Positions 1-7,550 are shown, counted from the stretch's first letter. The stretch is 64,000 nucleotides of DNA from Pseudomonadota bacterium (GCA_018816735.1 JAHIVH010000008.1:1-64000), one strand, 5' to 3'. Translations and numbers: made by a program. Notes: generated by a model from the letters alone, not told the origin.

Positions 1-141
1 CGATATAGGAACCTGGCCAATTTTCATTTGCTTTTCAATCACTTTTCGCATAGCATTTTTCCGTGAAGATTTTTCGGGTTTTACTTATCTGACCGATTCG
101 TCAAATCGGCAGAGACTATTATTTATTCTTAAATATCAATT

Positions 142-953
142 TATGCATGGGCCTTGATGAGCAATCATGCCCATATTTTACTGAGGAGCGGTTCTTCAGG
201 CCTGCCAACATTCATGCGGCGTTTGCTGTCCGGCTATGCCATATCTTACAATAGGAGACATAAACGTTATGGCCATTTATTCCAGAATCGATAAAATCGA
301 TTGTTTGTGAAGAAGAACCTTATTTCATGGAACTCGTCCGGTATATCCATTTAAATCCGCTGAGGGCTAAACTGGTGAAAACCATTAGTAAGCTGGACAA
401 TTATAAATGGTGTGGTCATTCCGGTGTTGTGGGCAAATATCAGGTTGATTGGCAGGACAGGGATGATGTCTTAAAATGGTTCGGTCAAACAGAAGAAAAT
501 GCCAAAAAATCCTATCGGTCGTATATCAAAAAGGGAATTGAACTTGGCAAGAGGCCGGATCTGACAGGCGGCGGATTGATCCGTTCCATGGGAGGGTGGT
601 CGGCTGTAAAATCCATGAGAAAGAATGGAGAAAAAACGGAAGGAGATGATAGGATTCTCGGTAGCGGGAGTTTTGTATCCGAAATGATTTGTCAGGCCGA
701 TGAAAAGATAAAATATCAGTTGCCGTCTGCAGATTTAGGCGAACGTATCGAAAAGAGAATTCAAGAGTGTTGCAAAAAGGAGAACATCACAGTCACGATG
801 CTTCGGTCTGGAAGTCGTATTTCACCTCTACCCAAAATAAGAAAGATAATTGCGCTAATCCTTGTTAACCGATATGGCCTATCCTTAGCGGAAACGGCAA
901 GATACTTGGGGATCTCGACATCCGGGATTGCACAGATTTTAAGACGGAGATGA
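142..953 (+). pseudogene. RAYT-type Y1 (IS200-like) transposase, frameshifted and 5'-degraded
   Basis: Two adjacent reading frames together give one REP-associated tyrosine transposase. The frame from 142 reads a block with NHAHILLRSG (the HxH metal motif of Y1 transposases) and GHLFQNR, then hits TAA at 292-294. The frame that is open from about 295 continues with VRYIHLNPLRAKLV, which carries the catalytic Tyr helix of this family, and runs to 953. Restoring one base at 292-296 (CGA TAn AAA TCG) would make the two frames continuous, so a single-base deletion is the simplest explanation. The last 40 residues (LSLAETARYLGISTSGIAQI) form a helix-turn-helix of the DnaA-like C-terminal type seen in RAYT relatives. 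Upstream of 142 I cannot recover the N-terminal block, so the 5' end is degraded as well. The ATG at 327 is internal and not a true start. Family assignment is firm; loss of function is inferred from the frameshift. Confidence 0.8.
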
Positions 954-1031
954 CATTTTGTATAATTTGTCAACAACGTCCCTATCTTTCCCTTTAAGGA
1001 CAGGATATACCTTTTTTAAGTATATTCGGAA

Positions 1032-1060
1032 TTGACAGTCAACTCAGTGTTTGATATAGA
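1032..1060 (+). promoter_or_regulatory. sigma70-like promoter upstream of the selenopeptide cassette
   Basis: TTGACA at 1032-1037 and TATAGA at 1055-1060 are separated by exactly 17 bases. This is a near-consensus housekeeping promoter about 130 bases upstream of the sbtA-like start codon. The transcript would begin near 1067 and carry a leader of roughly 120 nt. No other gene starts between it and position 1191, so the promoter most likely serves the sbtA-sbtM pair. Assigned on sequence match only. Confidence 0.5.
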
Positions 1061-1190
1061 AATTTTTAATCTTATTTGGCGAAACAATAGAAATTATTGA
1101 TATACCACCTACCGTTCCGTTTCGCTTTTTGTGTTCCTCATCCCGGGGGGAATAAACTGCATTTCACATTTAACCTGATAGGAGATCATT

Positions 1191-1412
1191 ATGGAAGTAA
1201 AAGACCTTAAAAAGATCCTTGCAGGTTTCTGCGTTGCCGGCCTGATTACAGGATCGACATTTATCCTCGACAGCTGCTCATCTAGCGGATGAAGCGGCGA
1301 AAAAAAAGGAGCAGGTAGCTCCAAAAGTGGCTGAAGTGGTGGTTCTTCCGGTGCCGGTGGCACCGACGATGTAAAGCAAGAAAAACCCGCCAAAAGCGGC
1401 TGAAGCTCCTAA
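1191..1412 (+). CDS. sbtA: SbtA-like RiPP precursor peptide with three selenocysteines (TGA-decoded)
   Basis: Seventy-three codons from ATG 1191 (Shine-Dalgarno AGGAGA six bases upstream) to TAA 1410-1412. TGA codons occur in frame at 1290-1292, 1332-1334 and 1401-1403 (residues 34, 48, 71). All three sit in the same context, SG-U-S, followed by G, G and S. Each is followed 14-15 nt later by a perfect hairpin with a G in the first two loop positions, as expected for bacterial SECIS elements. The N-terminal 33 residues begin MEVKDLKKILAGFCVAGLIT and are charged then hydrophobic, like a leader; the rest is a Ser/Gly/Lys-rich core. Cysteines are at residues 14 and 29. The layout matches what I recall of the 'selenobiotic' SbtA family (thio(seleno)oxazole RiPP precursors), which is partnered by a radical SAM maturase; such an enzyme starts 74 bases downstream. 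The Sec reading is strongly supported by sequence; the modification type is inference. A caller using the standard code would stop after 33 residues. Confidence 0.9.
1308..1322 (+). promoter_or_regulatory. SECIS-like hairpin for the first TGA (residue 34)
   Basis: GGAGC (1308-1312) pairs perfectly with GCTCC (1318-1322), leaving the 5-nt loop AGGTA. The stem begins 15 nt after the TGA at 1290-1292, and a G occupies the second loop position about 21 nt after it. This meets the usual description of a bacterial SECIS: short stem just past the UGA, small loop, G in the first two loop bases. It lies inside the coding region and is flanked by A-rich unpaired sequence. Confidence 0.75.
1350..1364 (+). 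promoter_or_regulatory. SECIS-like hairpin for the second TGA (residue 48)
   Basis: GGTGCC (1350-1355) pairs perfectly with GGCACC (1359-1364), leaving the 3-nt loop GGT. The stem begins 15 nt after the TGA at 1332-1334, the same spacing as for the first TGA, and the loop begins with G 21 nt after it. The stem is the most stable of the three (six pairs, five of them G-C). Confidence 0.78.
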
Positions 1413-1417
1413 GTTCA

Positions 1418-1432
1418 CACGCAGTTTGCGTG
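1418..1432 (+). promoter_or_regulatory. SECIS-like hairpin for the third TGA (residue 71), beyond the stop codon
   Basis: CACGCA (1418-1423) pairs perfectly with TGCGTG (1427-1432), leaving the 3-nt loop GTT. The stem begins 14 nt after the TGA at 1401-1403 and the G of the loop is 20 nt after it. The hairpin lies past the TAA at 1410-1412, so it is untranslated and cannot be explained by coding constraint. That makes it the cleanest evidence that these hairpins serve UGA recoding. It has no following U-tract, so it is not a terminator. Confidence 0.75.
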
Positions 1433-1485
1433 ACCGGTTTCAGACCGCTTGAAAAAATGCATTTTTCGTATTTTAATGGAACATT

Positions 1486-3090
1486 GTGTCAAATCCATTT
1501 AGCAAAAAGTATCAACAGATCTTTTCCAATTGCCGCCATATCCTTGGGATGGAATCCTGGGACAAGGTCATGGCGGCATTGGATAAACAATTCGCACCCC
1601 AATTGTTCCCTGACACGATCGCTTCTTTGAAACCCATTTTTTTTATGCCGGATTATATTGATGATCTTGCCCGATTGGAATGGGTTTGGCATCAAACAAA
1701 AACAAAAAATGCCCTTCCTGACGAACCACCCGAAAAGTTGGTTGTCAACCCGACGCTTACCCTTATTCCAGTTAACTGGAAAAATATGGCCAACCTGGTG
1801 GAAGCCCCTATGAACGGAAGGGTTTGCGCAGAACCGGAAGCTTCCAAAGGCCACGTCATCATCTGGCACCATCCTGAAACAAAGGGATTCCATATTCGTG
1901 ACGCCACGGATATCGATCTTTTGGCATTAAAAATTAGTGTTGAGCAGATTGATCCTTTAGACGCCGCGGTCATGGGTAATATTCCGGTCAGGGCAATTCA
2001 GACAACTTTGAAAAACGCAATCAAGCAGGGTATCCTGTTGTCACCGCCATCCAAAATCCGACGAGATGTGTTACCTTTACCTCCATTCACCAACGAAATG
2101 GAACCTTTTAAATCCACGGATATGTTCACACTCCAGTGGCACATTACCCAGGCGTGTGATCTTCGTTGCAAACACTGCTACGATCGCAGCGATCGTGAAC
2201 CCATGCCATATGACACGGCGCTTTCAATTCTCGAAGATTTTTATGACTTCTGCAGCCGGATGAATGTGGGCGGTCAGGTAACCTTTACCGGAGGAAATCC
2301 ACTTCTATATCCGCCGTTTTCAAAAATTTACGGAGAAGCATCAGACAGAGGTTTCGGCGTCGCTATACTCGGCAATCCTACCCCTAAAGATCAGATTGAA
2401 AAATTGGTTGAAATCGTAAAACCACTATTTTTCCAGATCAGCTTGGAAGGTCTTGAAGACCACAACGATTATATTCGCGGACCAGGTCATTTTAAACGAT
2501 CGATTGCGTTTTTAGACCACCTCAGACAGATGGGTATTTCTACGATGGTCATGCTCACGCTGACCCATGACAATCTGGATCAGGTTCTGCCTCTGGGAGA
2601 ACTGCTCACGGGCCATGCTGATTTTTTTACCTTCAACCGGCTTTCCACCGTCGGAGAAGGCAAACGCCTTATGATGCCGAAAAAGGAAAGATTCATTGCT
2701 TTTTTAAAAGAATATGAAGAAGCGGCCGAACAGAGTCCAATACTGGGTTTGAAAGACAATCTGATCAATATCGTGCGAAAAGAAAACGGGCATGAGCTGT
2801 TTGGTGGATGCACCGGTTACGGCTGCGGTGCGGCATTCAATTTTGTTTCTCTACTACCCGATGGCGAGGTACATGCCTGCAGAAAGTTCCCTTCACTCAT
2901 CGGCAATATCCGAAAAAATTCCTTGTTTGAAATTTATCATTCCGACCTTGCCAAAAAATACCGAATGGGAAGTGACGCCTGCCTGAATTGCGACTTGAAT
3001 GCAGCATGCCGGGGGTGTTTGGCAATAACCCACAGTCATGGCTTGAATGTATTCAAAGATATGGATCCTTTCTGTTTCTATCAGGCTTAA
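1486..3090 (+). CDS. sbtM: SbtM-like radical SAM/SPASM peptide maturase
   Basis: Radical SAM enzyme of 534 residues that most likely modifies the adjacent Sec peptide. The canonical CX3CX2C cluster motif is C224-C228-C231 (QACDLRCKHCYDRS), followed by FTGGNPLL, the SAM-binding GGE/GGN-type strand. The C-terminal 95 residues hold about nine cysteines (GGCTGYGCG, EVHAC, ACLNC, ACRGC, PFC), the pattern of a SPASM auxiliary-cluster domain. Residues about 115-195 (FHIRDATDIDLLALK and following) look like a PqqD-type peptide-recognition winged helix ahead of the barrel; that is my inference. The start is GTG 1486: TAA closes the frame at 1474, and the ATG at 1476 is in another frame. The Shine-Dalgarno is weak (GGA at 1478), so translation may depend on sbtA. 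Known family context: SPASM radical SAM enzymes mature RiPP precursors encoded next door. The exact chemistry is not shown here. Confidence 0.85.
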   Translation: MSNPFSKKYQQIFSNCRHILGMESWDKVMAALDKQFAPQLFPDTIASLKPIFFMPDYIDDLARLEWVWHQTKTKNALPDEPPEKLVVNPTLTLIPVNWKNMANLVEAPMNGRVCAEPEASKGHVIIWHHPETKGFHIRDATDIDLLALKISVEQIDPLDAAVMGNIPVRAIQTTLKNAIKQGILLSPPSKIRRDVLPLPPFTNEMEPFKSTDMFTLQWHITQACDLRCKHCYDRSDREPMPYDTALSILEDFYDFCSRMNVGGQVTFTGGNPLLYPPFSKIYGEASDRGFGVAILGNPTPKDQIEKLVEIVKPLFFQISLEGLEDHNDYIRGPGHFKRSIAFLDHLRQMGISTMVMLTLTHDNLDQVLPLGELLTGHADFFTFNRLSTVGEGKRLMMPKKERFIAFLKEYEEAAEQSPILGLKDNLINIVRKENGHELFGGCTGYGCGAAFNFVSLLPDGEVHACRKFPSLIGNIRKNSLFEIYHSDLAKKYRMGSDACLNCDLNAACRGCLAITHSHGLNVFKDMDPFCFYQA

Positions 3091-3096
3091 CAGGAG

Positions 3097-3123
3097 AGTA
3101 AAGTTAATTTTACTTTTTTTTTA
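3097..3123 (+). terminator. Intrinsic terminator after sbtM
   Basis: AGTAAA (3097-3102) pairs with TTTACT (3109-3114) across a 6-nt loop, followed by a run of nine T. The stem is AT-rich and short, so strength is uncertain. It closes the sbtA-sbtM unit before the convergent esterase gene. Confidence 0.5.
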
Positions 3124-3182
3124 TGAAAAAGATCAACAGAAGGAGACAACCTCTTTATCATATATTTCCTGATCGATGATAT

Positions 3183-4142
3183 TTAGGCCTTGAAGTCGCT
3201 CATACCAGCCCTATAGGTGACCGCGGCTGTTGCATCTGCAGCCAGACCATTTCTGATCAACAGACCATCAATGGTTGTATTGGTTCTCGCATCAGCCTCT
3301 GATACAGTAGATAGTGTCATTGTTCCGGGTCCGGCAACACTTTGCATGAACGCACCACGGAATAGATCCGTAGCAAATTGAGTTGTTACGGGTGATACGA
3401 TTAAATTCATTATATTGTGGGCTCCGGCAGACTGGCCACCGACAGTTACCAAATCAGGATCCCCGCCGAAAGCGGCTATGTTTTCCTGAACCCACTCAAG
3501 GGCTTTTTGAATATCCAGGAGACCATAGTTACCCGAATCATCCAAGTCATTGCCATTTTGACGAAGCGCTGAATGGGTTATAAAGCCCATTGCATTGAGG
3601 CGATATTGCACATACACCACAATTATGTGTCCTCTTTCAGCCAGGGCGCTACCATCATACTTCTTAGCTGAGTCGAAGTTACCAGATCCGCCATGAATAT
3701 ATACATAAACCGGAAGATCTGTGTCTTCTGTGCGTGGCGCGTAAATGTCCAAATACAAGCAGTCCTCGCTCCCGATAAATGCATTGCTTGGAAACCATTG
3801 CGAAGTGTAAACCTGCTGCAAGCATTCGTCACAGGCTTGGCCGGCATCCCGCACACCATCCCATGCATCCGGATCTGTCGGTGCTTTCCATCGCAAGTTA
3901 CCCACCGGCGGAGCTGCGTATGGAATCCCCTTCCAGATCCAGACATCGCTGGTTGCCGTCCCTTTCAAATCGCCATAGCCTGTTGTAACTGTTTTTCCTG
4001 TTATAGCAGATTCGCTATGTGAATCATCATCGTCATTATTGCCACAACCAACAATTAAAGCCATGCTTAGCACGACGGCCAACAACACAAATGCTAATTT
4101 ATACAAGCTTGATCTTTTGTTTTTTCCTGAATTTGACTGCAT
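3183..4142 (-). CDS. Carboxylesterase type B lipoprotein, C-terminally truncated
   Basis: N-terminal part of a type B carboxylesterase (para-nitrobenzyl esterase family). The signal peptide ends in a lipobox (MALIVGCGNN), predicting a lipoprotein. Family blocks include WKGIPYAAPP, EDCLYLDIYAP, YIHGGSGNF (oxyanion hole) and GGQSAGAHN, where Ser is the nucleophile; the usual Glu before it is Gln. The protein stops at 319 residues after YRAGMSDFKA, whereas family members run about 500, so the catalytic acid and His regions are missing. Downstream sequence up to sbtM does not restore them in any frame. It is convergent with sbtM and may have lost its 3' half when that locus arrived or by deletion. 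Probably not an active esterase; could be called a pseudogene. Confidence 0.7.
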   Translation of the reverse strand: MQSNSGKNKRSSLYKLAFVLLAVVLSMALIVGCGNNDDDDSHSESAITGKTVTTGYGDLKGTATSDVWIWKGIPYAAPPVGNLRWKAPTDPDAWDGVRDAGQACDECLQQVYTSQWFPSNAFIGSEDCLYLDIYAPRTEDTDLPVYVYIHGGSGNFDSAKKYDGSALAERGHIIVVYVQYRLNAMGFITHSALRQNGNDLDDSGNYGLLDIQKALEWVQENIAAFGGDPDLVTVGGQSAGAHNIMNLIVSPVTTQFATDLFRGAFMQSVAGPGTMTLSTVSEADARTNTTIDGLLIRNGLAADATAAVTYRAGMSDFKA

Positions 4143-4965
4143 GTATGCCTCTCATTAATTTATGAAATTCAATATCAACTGTCGAGACAACTTGAATGTG
4201 ATAGGATAAGACATTTCCTTTGGTAATGTGCAATATATAAACGCGGCTATTGAGTGTCAATGTGTTTATGAATACAACATGTGGAGACCTATTTCGGGTA
4301 AATAAAATATGCGTACACCCAGGCAGCTGGGAGATTGTTTTCGAAACGCATTTTTGATAGTGTAAATGCTCAATAAAAATAGCTACTTTATTCCATGGCT
4401 ACTCAACAATTTAAAATTCATGCCCGACAGGGACCAGCTTGTAAACTTTACGACAGAACCAAAAACAAGCCGGTTTAAAAATTTTTTCCAATCTTGGCAT
4501 ACATTTTCACCTGATTGACGAATTCCTTTTCTTTGATTTGAACGACCAGTGGATTTTCAAGATAATTCAGGTAAGCATATCCATCTCAATATAAAACATA
4601 TTCGGTATCCCGCCAGGCGTGCTATTCATAACAATCGATTATTCTACAAACCATCTCAAGTACAATTTCAACCACTCTCGCCTCCGACTCGCCGCTCCGC
4701 AAGGCTCCGAGTCCTCCAGACGTCTCCTCGCGATAATGCTCTCCCCGAGACGCTGTCGCTTAAAGCGAAAGCCCTTGCCATTAACTAATAGTTCATGTTA
4801 AGGATTTTTAACAGTGACTCAGCTATAAGGACTCACCCTATCAGCTGATGCCCATGCCGGGCGTACACAAGGCTAATTCAGCCGACGCAAAAAACCAAGA
4901 GGCTGATTAGCAGCGATCCTAAACAGTGTGTTACAGAAGCTTCATTCCATTCAAGGTGAAAACCG
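4143..4965. other. 823-base intergenic region without a convincing gene
   Basis: No open frame here has a ribosome binding site or family resemblance. The left part (4143-4650) is AT-rich and should contain the esterase promoter. The right part contains a GC-rich cluster of inverted repeats (listed separately). The stretch 4830-4935 has further short repeats (GGCTAATTCAGCC, GCTGATTAGC) that I could not assign. The NapH-like gene starts at 4966 behind AAGGTG. Confidence 0.5.
4686..4801. repeat. GC-rich cluster of four nested or serial inverted repeats
   Basis: Four perfect inverted repeats follow each other: GACTCG 4686-4691 with CGAGTC 4708-4713; CGTCTC 4721-4726 with GAGACG 4747-4752; TCGCT 4756-4760 with AGCGA 4764-4768; TTAAC 4781-4785 with GTTAA 4797-4801. 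The block is much richer in GC than its flanks. On the minus strand the neighbouring sequence 4833-4850 reads AGGGTGAG-TCCT-like, reminiscent of group II intron domain I stems. It may be the remnant of a structured mobile RNA, a MITE, or an attC-like site. No identification is secure. Confidence 0.35.
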
Positions 4966-6144
4966 ATGACAAATCATTCATCTTCAAAAACGCTGATATT
5001 GCTTGTTGCTTTGGCTGCTCTTATTGTTGGTTTGTCCGCTGTCTCCAATAGAATTTGGGGTGGGAAACCTGAAGCGCGGCCAAAACCCAGCGAGCTCAAG
5101 ATTGAAAAAGAAATGACAGTTACCCAGTTTGGCCGGGCTAACGAATTGCCAAACAATATTTTGAAGGCCATTTTCGGACTTAAGGATAAATCTGACCTGG
5201 AAAAGAAGTTGAGTGAATACGGCACGGCTGATCAGATTTCTTCCATGGTGAACAAAAAATTTGCTTTAGCATCGGAAAGCGCCAGCAAAAACTGGATTAA
5301 AATTCCATTAAAGTTTGCTCTTTGGTTTGCCTTTCTGGGTACGACTTTTATTCTTTTGAGAAACCGAAAGGTTACGGCCAGCCTCAGGAAATGGCTGCTG
5401 TTTGCCGCTGTCTTGATCTTTGGCGTTATTTTGGGCGCAGACCCCAGCCCCATGGGAACAGTAAAGGACGCTATTCACCTCTATGGCACTGCACATGTTA
5501 TTTTCCCCCCGCGAATGATAGCCTTGGCAATATTTCTGGCGATCGTGTTTCTTGCCAACAAATATATTTGCGCATGGGGCTGTCAGATTGGCACCCTGCA
5601 GGATTTGATTTTCCATATCAATCAGACAGACAAACGAAAGCCAATAATTGGCAGGCAAATCAAGTTACCCTTTGCCCTTACCAACTCAATCCGCGTTATG
5701 TTTCTTTGTGTATTTACCTTCGTAGCGTTTTCATGGACTATTGATATCATTGAGCCAATTGATCCTTTCAAGATATTTAAACCTGCATATCTGGGGCTGT
5801 CGGGCGGGGTGTTCGTGGGATTGCTTTGGTTGGCCAGCTTGTTCATTTATCGCCCATGGTGCCACCTTTGCTGCCCGTTTGGTCTTGTGGGGTGGATTGT
5901 TGAAAGATTTAGCCTTGCGAAAATAAGTGTAAACTATGAAACCTGCATCGCCTGCCAAAAATGCGCCACAGCCTGCCCTTCGACAGTAATGGGTGCTATT
6001 CTAAAACGCGACAGAAAGACAATACCGGATTGTTTTGCCTGCTATACATGCAGGGAGGTCTGCCCGACAGATTCAATAAGTTTTTCCACCAGGAAAAGAA
6101 CATCTCCACCGGCTGGTCATTTTGATAAAAGAAATAAATCATAG
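4966..6144 (+). CDS. NapH/MauN-type polyferredoxin membrane protein (4Fe-4S)
   Basis: Membrane-anchored electron-transfer protein of 392 residues. It begins with one N-terminal membrane segment and a soluble stretch of about 85 residues, then several membrane helices. Two paired-cysteine signatures typical of the NapH/FixG family are present: CAWGCQIGTLQDL and RPWCHLCCPFGL. The C-terminus carries two complete 4Fe-4S motifs, CIACQKCATACP and CFACYTCREVCP. The ATG at 4966 is preceded by AAGGTG at 7 bases. Proteins of this family move electrons between the quinone pool or cytoplasmic donors and periplasmic redox partners. No partner reductase is adjacent, so the pathway cannot be named. The extra N-terminal soluble domain between the first and second helices is a little unusual. 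Confidence 0.8.
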   Translation: MTNHSSSKTLILLVALAALIVGLSAVSNRIWGGKPEARPKPSELKIEKEMTVTQFGRANELPNNILKAIFGLKDKSDLEKKLSEYGTADQISSMVNKKFALASESASKNWIKIPLKFALWFAFLGTTFILLRNRKVTASLRKWLLFAAVLIFGVILGADPSPMGTVKDAIHLYGTAHVIFPPRMIALAIFLAIVFLANKYICAWGCQIGTLQDLIFHINQTDKRKPIIGRQIKLPFALTNSIRVMFLCVFTFVAFSWTIDIIEPIDPFKIFKPAYLGLSGGVFVGLLWLASLFIYRPWCHLCCPFGLVGWIVERFSLAKISVNYETCIACQKCATACPSTVMGAILKRDRKTIPDCFACYTCREVCPTDSISFSTRKRTSPPAGHFDKRNKS

Positions 6145-6282
6145 CGCATAACGAATAAGGATAAAGCTACTTTTAAACTACTTTGGTCGCCCATTAAAGG
6201 GCCGGTCAGACCACGATTTTATTCTAGCGTAATCATGCTTATCGTAGTTAAGAGATAAAAATTTCAAACAAGAAGAACAAAA

Positions 6283-6556
6283 ATGCACATAAATCAAAAA
6301 ACTTTTTTTCGTCACTTGGGGGCCATTTTTGATCGCCACACTGTTTGTCGCATTGACGGCAACCTCAGGTTCATCAGAGGAATACGCCGCCCTGAATGGT
6401 GTAAAGGGAGTCAAAGCCGTTTTTGACGTCAGTTTAGAATCGCCTAAAGTGGCCAATGCTGTCTTCTGGGCCGTTAAGAACGTTTACGAAGATGAAAGTG
6501 TCCGGCCTCTTTCGGAACCACCCAAAGTAGCGGTTGTATTTCGTGGACCTGCAGTC
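6283..6556 (+). pseudogene. DsrE/DsrF-like exported protein, frameshifted and truncated
   Basis: From TTG 6329 the frame reads about 76 residues ending PPKVAVVFRGPAV, the pattern of small DsrE-family proteins just before their conserved C-terminal half. The N-terminal signal peptide is found in another frame: ATG 6283 (preceded by AGAAG) gives MHINQKTFFRHLGAI, which would join IATLFVALTATSG if one T were removed from the T-run at 6326-6330. So there is a likely +1 insertion in that run. At about 6556 homology stops and the frame runs out of register into the next gene, so the 3' half is missing. The remnant therefore has two lesions. Family assignment is moderate; the broken state is well supported if the family call is right. 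Confidence 0.5.
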
Positions 6557-6575
6557 AGTGAGCAAAGGAACGCCT

Positions 6576-7550
6576 ATGAAAACAAAAATTACAGAACTTT
6601 TTGGCATCAAACACCCCATCATTCAAGGTGGGATGCATTATGTCGGTTTCGCTGAACTGGCAGCAGCCGTGTCAAACGCCGGTGGCCTTGGCGTCATCAC
6701 AGGGTTAACGCAAAAAACACCGTCCGATCTTGCAAAGGAAATCGCCCGTTGCCGCCAGATGACCGATAAACCATTTGGCGTTAATCTAACCTTCCTTCCA
6801 ACGGTGACTTCCCCTGATTATCCAGGCTACATTGACGCGATAATCGACGGGGGTGTCAAAATAATGGAAACTGCCGGTCGTAATCCTGAGGCGTATCTGT
6901 CCAGATTACAAAATGCCGGCATTAAGATTATTCACAAATGCACGTCTGTCCGGCATGCGCTGAAAGCTGAAACATTAGGTTGTGATGCGGTGTCTATCGA
7001 TGGGTTTGAGTGCGGCGGGCATCCGGGTGAAAATGACATCCCCAATATGATTCTCCTGCCAAGAGCCGGGGAAGAACTGACAATTCCATTTGTAGCCTCC
7101 GGTGGAATGGCAGATGGAAGGAGCCTGGTTGCGTCGCTCAGTCTCGGTGCAGAGGGTATCAATATGGGAACCCGGTTTATCGCAACCAAAGAAGCGCCCG
7201 TGCATGAAAATGTGAAAAAAGCCATTGTCGCAGCCTCGGAATTGGACACCCGTTTGATCATGCGACCGCTTCGAAACACGGAGCGTGTCATGAACAATCC
7301 TGCTGTTGAGAAACTATTGCAAAAGGAGGCGATGTTAGGTAACACGATTCAATTTGAAGATATTTTAGAGGAAGTGGTTGGCGTGTATCCGAAAATAATG
7401 AAGGAAGGGAATATGGATGCCGGGGCCTGGTCTTGCGGTATGGTAGCCGGTTTGATTCACGATATCCCAACTTGCAGGGAATTGATTGACCGGATCATGT
7501 CCGAAGCTGAAGAAATCATTCAGAACCGTCTGCGATCCATGCTGTCATAG
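6576..7550 (+). CDS. Nitronate monooxygenase family FMN protein (NMO/FabK-like)
   Basis: TIM-barrel flavoprotein of 324 residues in the 2-nitropropane dioxygenase/nitronate monooxygenase family. Family blocks: HPIIQGGMHYVG near the start, NAGGLGVITG, DAVSIDGFECGGHPG (phosphate and substrate region), VASGGMADGRSL and LGAEGINMGTRFIAT (FMN phosphate binding). ATG 6576 follows AAAGGAACGCCT, so it is preferred over an upstream in-frame start at 6534 that would lie inside the DsrE-like remnant. It is followed by a TauE-type permease on the same strand after 59 bases. In anaerobes, members of this family are often enoyl-ACP reductase-like or of unknown substrate, so a literal oxygen-dependent monooxygenase role is doubtful. 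Confidence 0.8.
   Translation: MKTKITELFGIKHPIIQGGMHYVGFAELAAAVSNAGGLGVITGLTQKTPSDLAKEIARCRQMTDKPFGVNLTFLPTVTSPDYPGYIDAIIDGGVKIMETAGRNPEAYLSRLQNAGIKIIHKCTSVRHALKAETLGCDAVSIDGFECGGHPGENDIPNMILLPRAGEELTIPFVASGGMADGRSLVASLSLGAEGINMGTRFIATKEAPVHENVKKAIVAASELDTRLIMRPLRNTERVMNNPAVEKLLQKEAMLGNTIQFEDILEEVVGVYPKIMKEGNMDAGAWSCGMVAGLIHDIPTCRELIDRIMSEAEEIIQNRLRSMLS

Noticed and set aside
1109..1393. Minus-strand open frame of 94 codons across the selenopeptide gene
   Set aside because: It is the antisense shadow of sbtA, made by the GC-rich Ser/Gly codons; no ribosome binding site and no family.
1430..1630. Plus-strand frame overlapping the sbtM start
   Set aside because: Different frame from the radical SAM motifs; no homology.
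4549..4801. Two overlapping plus-strand frames in the structured island
   Set aside because: Low-complexity Arg/Pro codons from the inverted repeats; no start signal.
4840..4935. attC-like segment (GGCTAATTCAGCC and neighbours)
   Set aside because: Core sites RYYYAAC and GTTRRRY are not present in the right places and no integrase gene is nearby; kept only as a possibility in the structured island.
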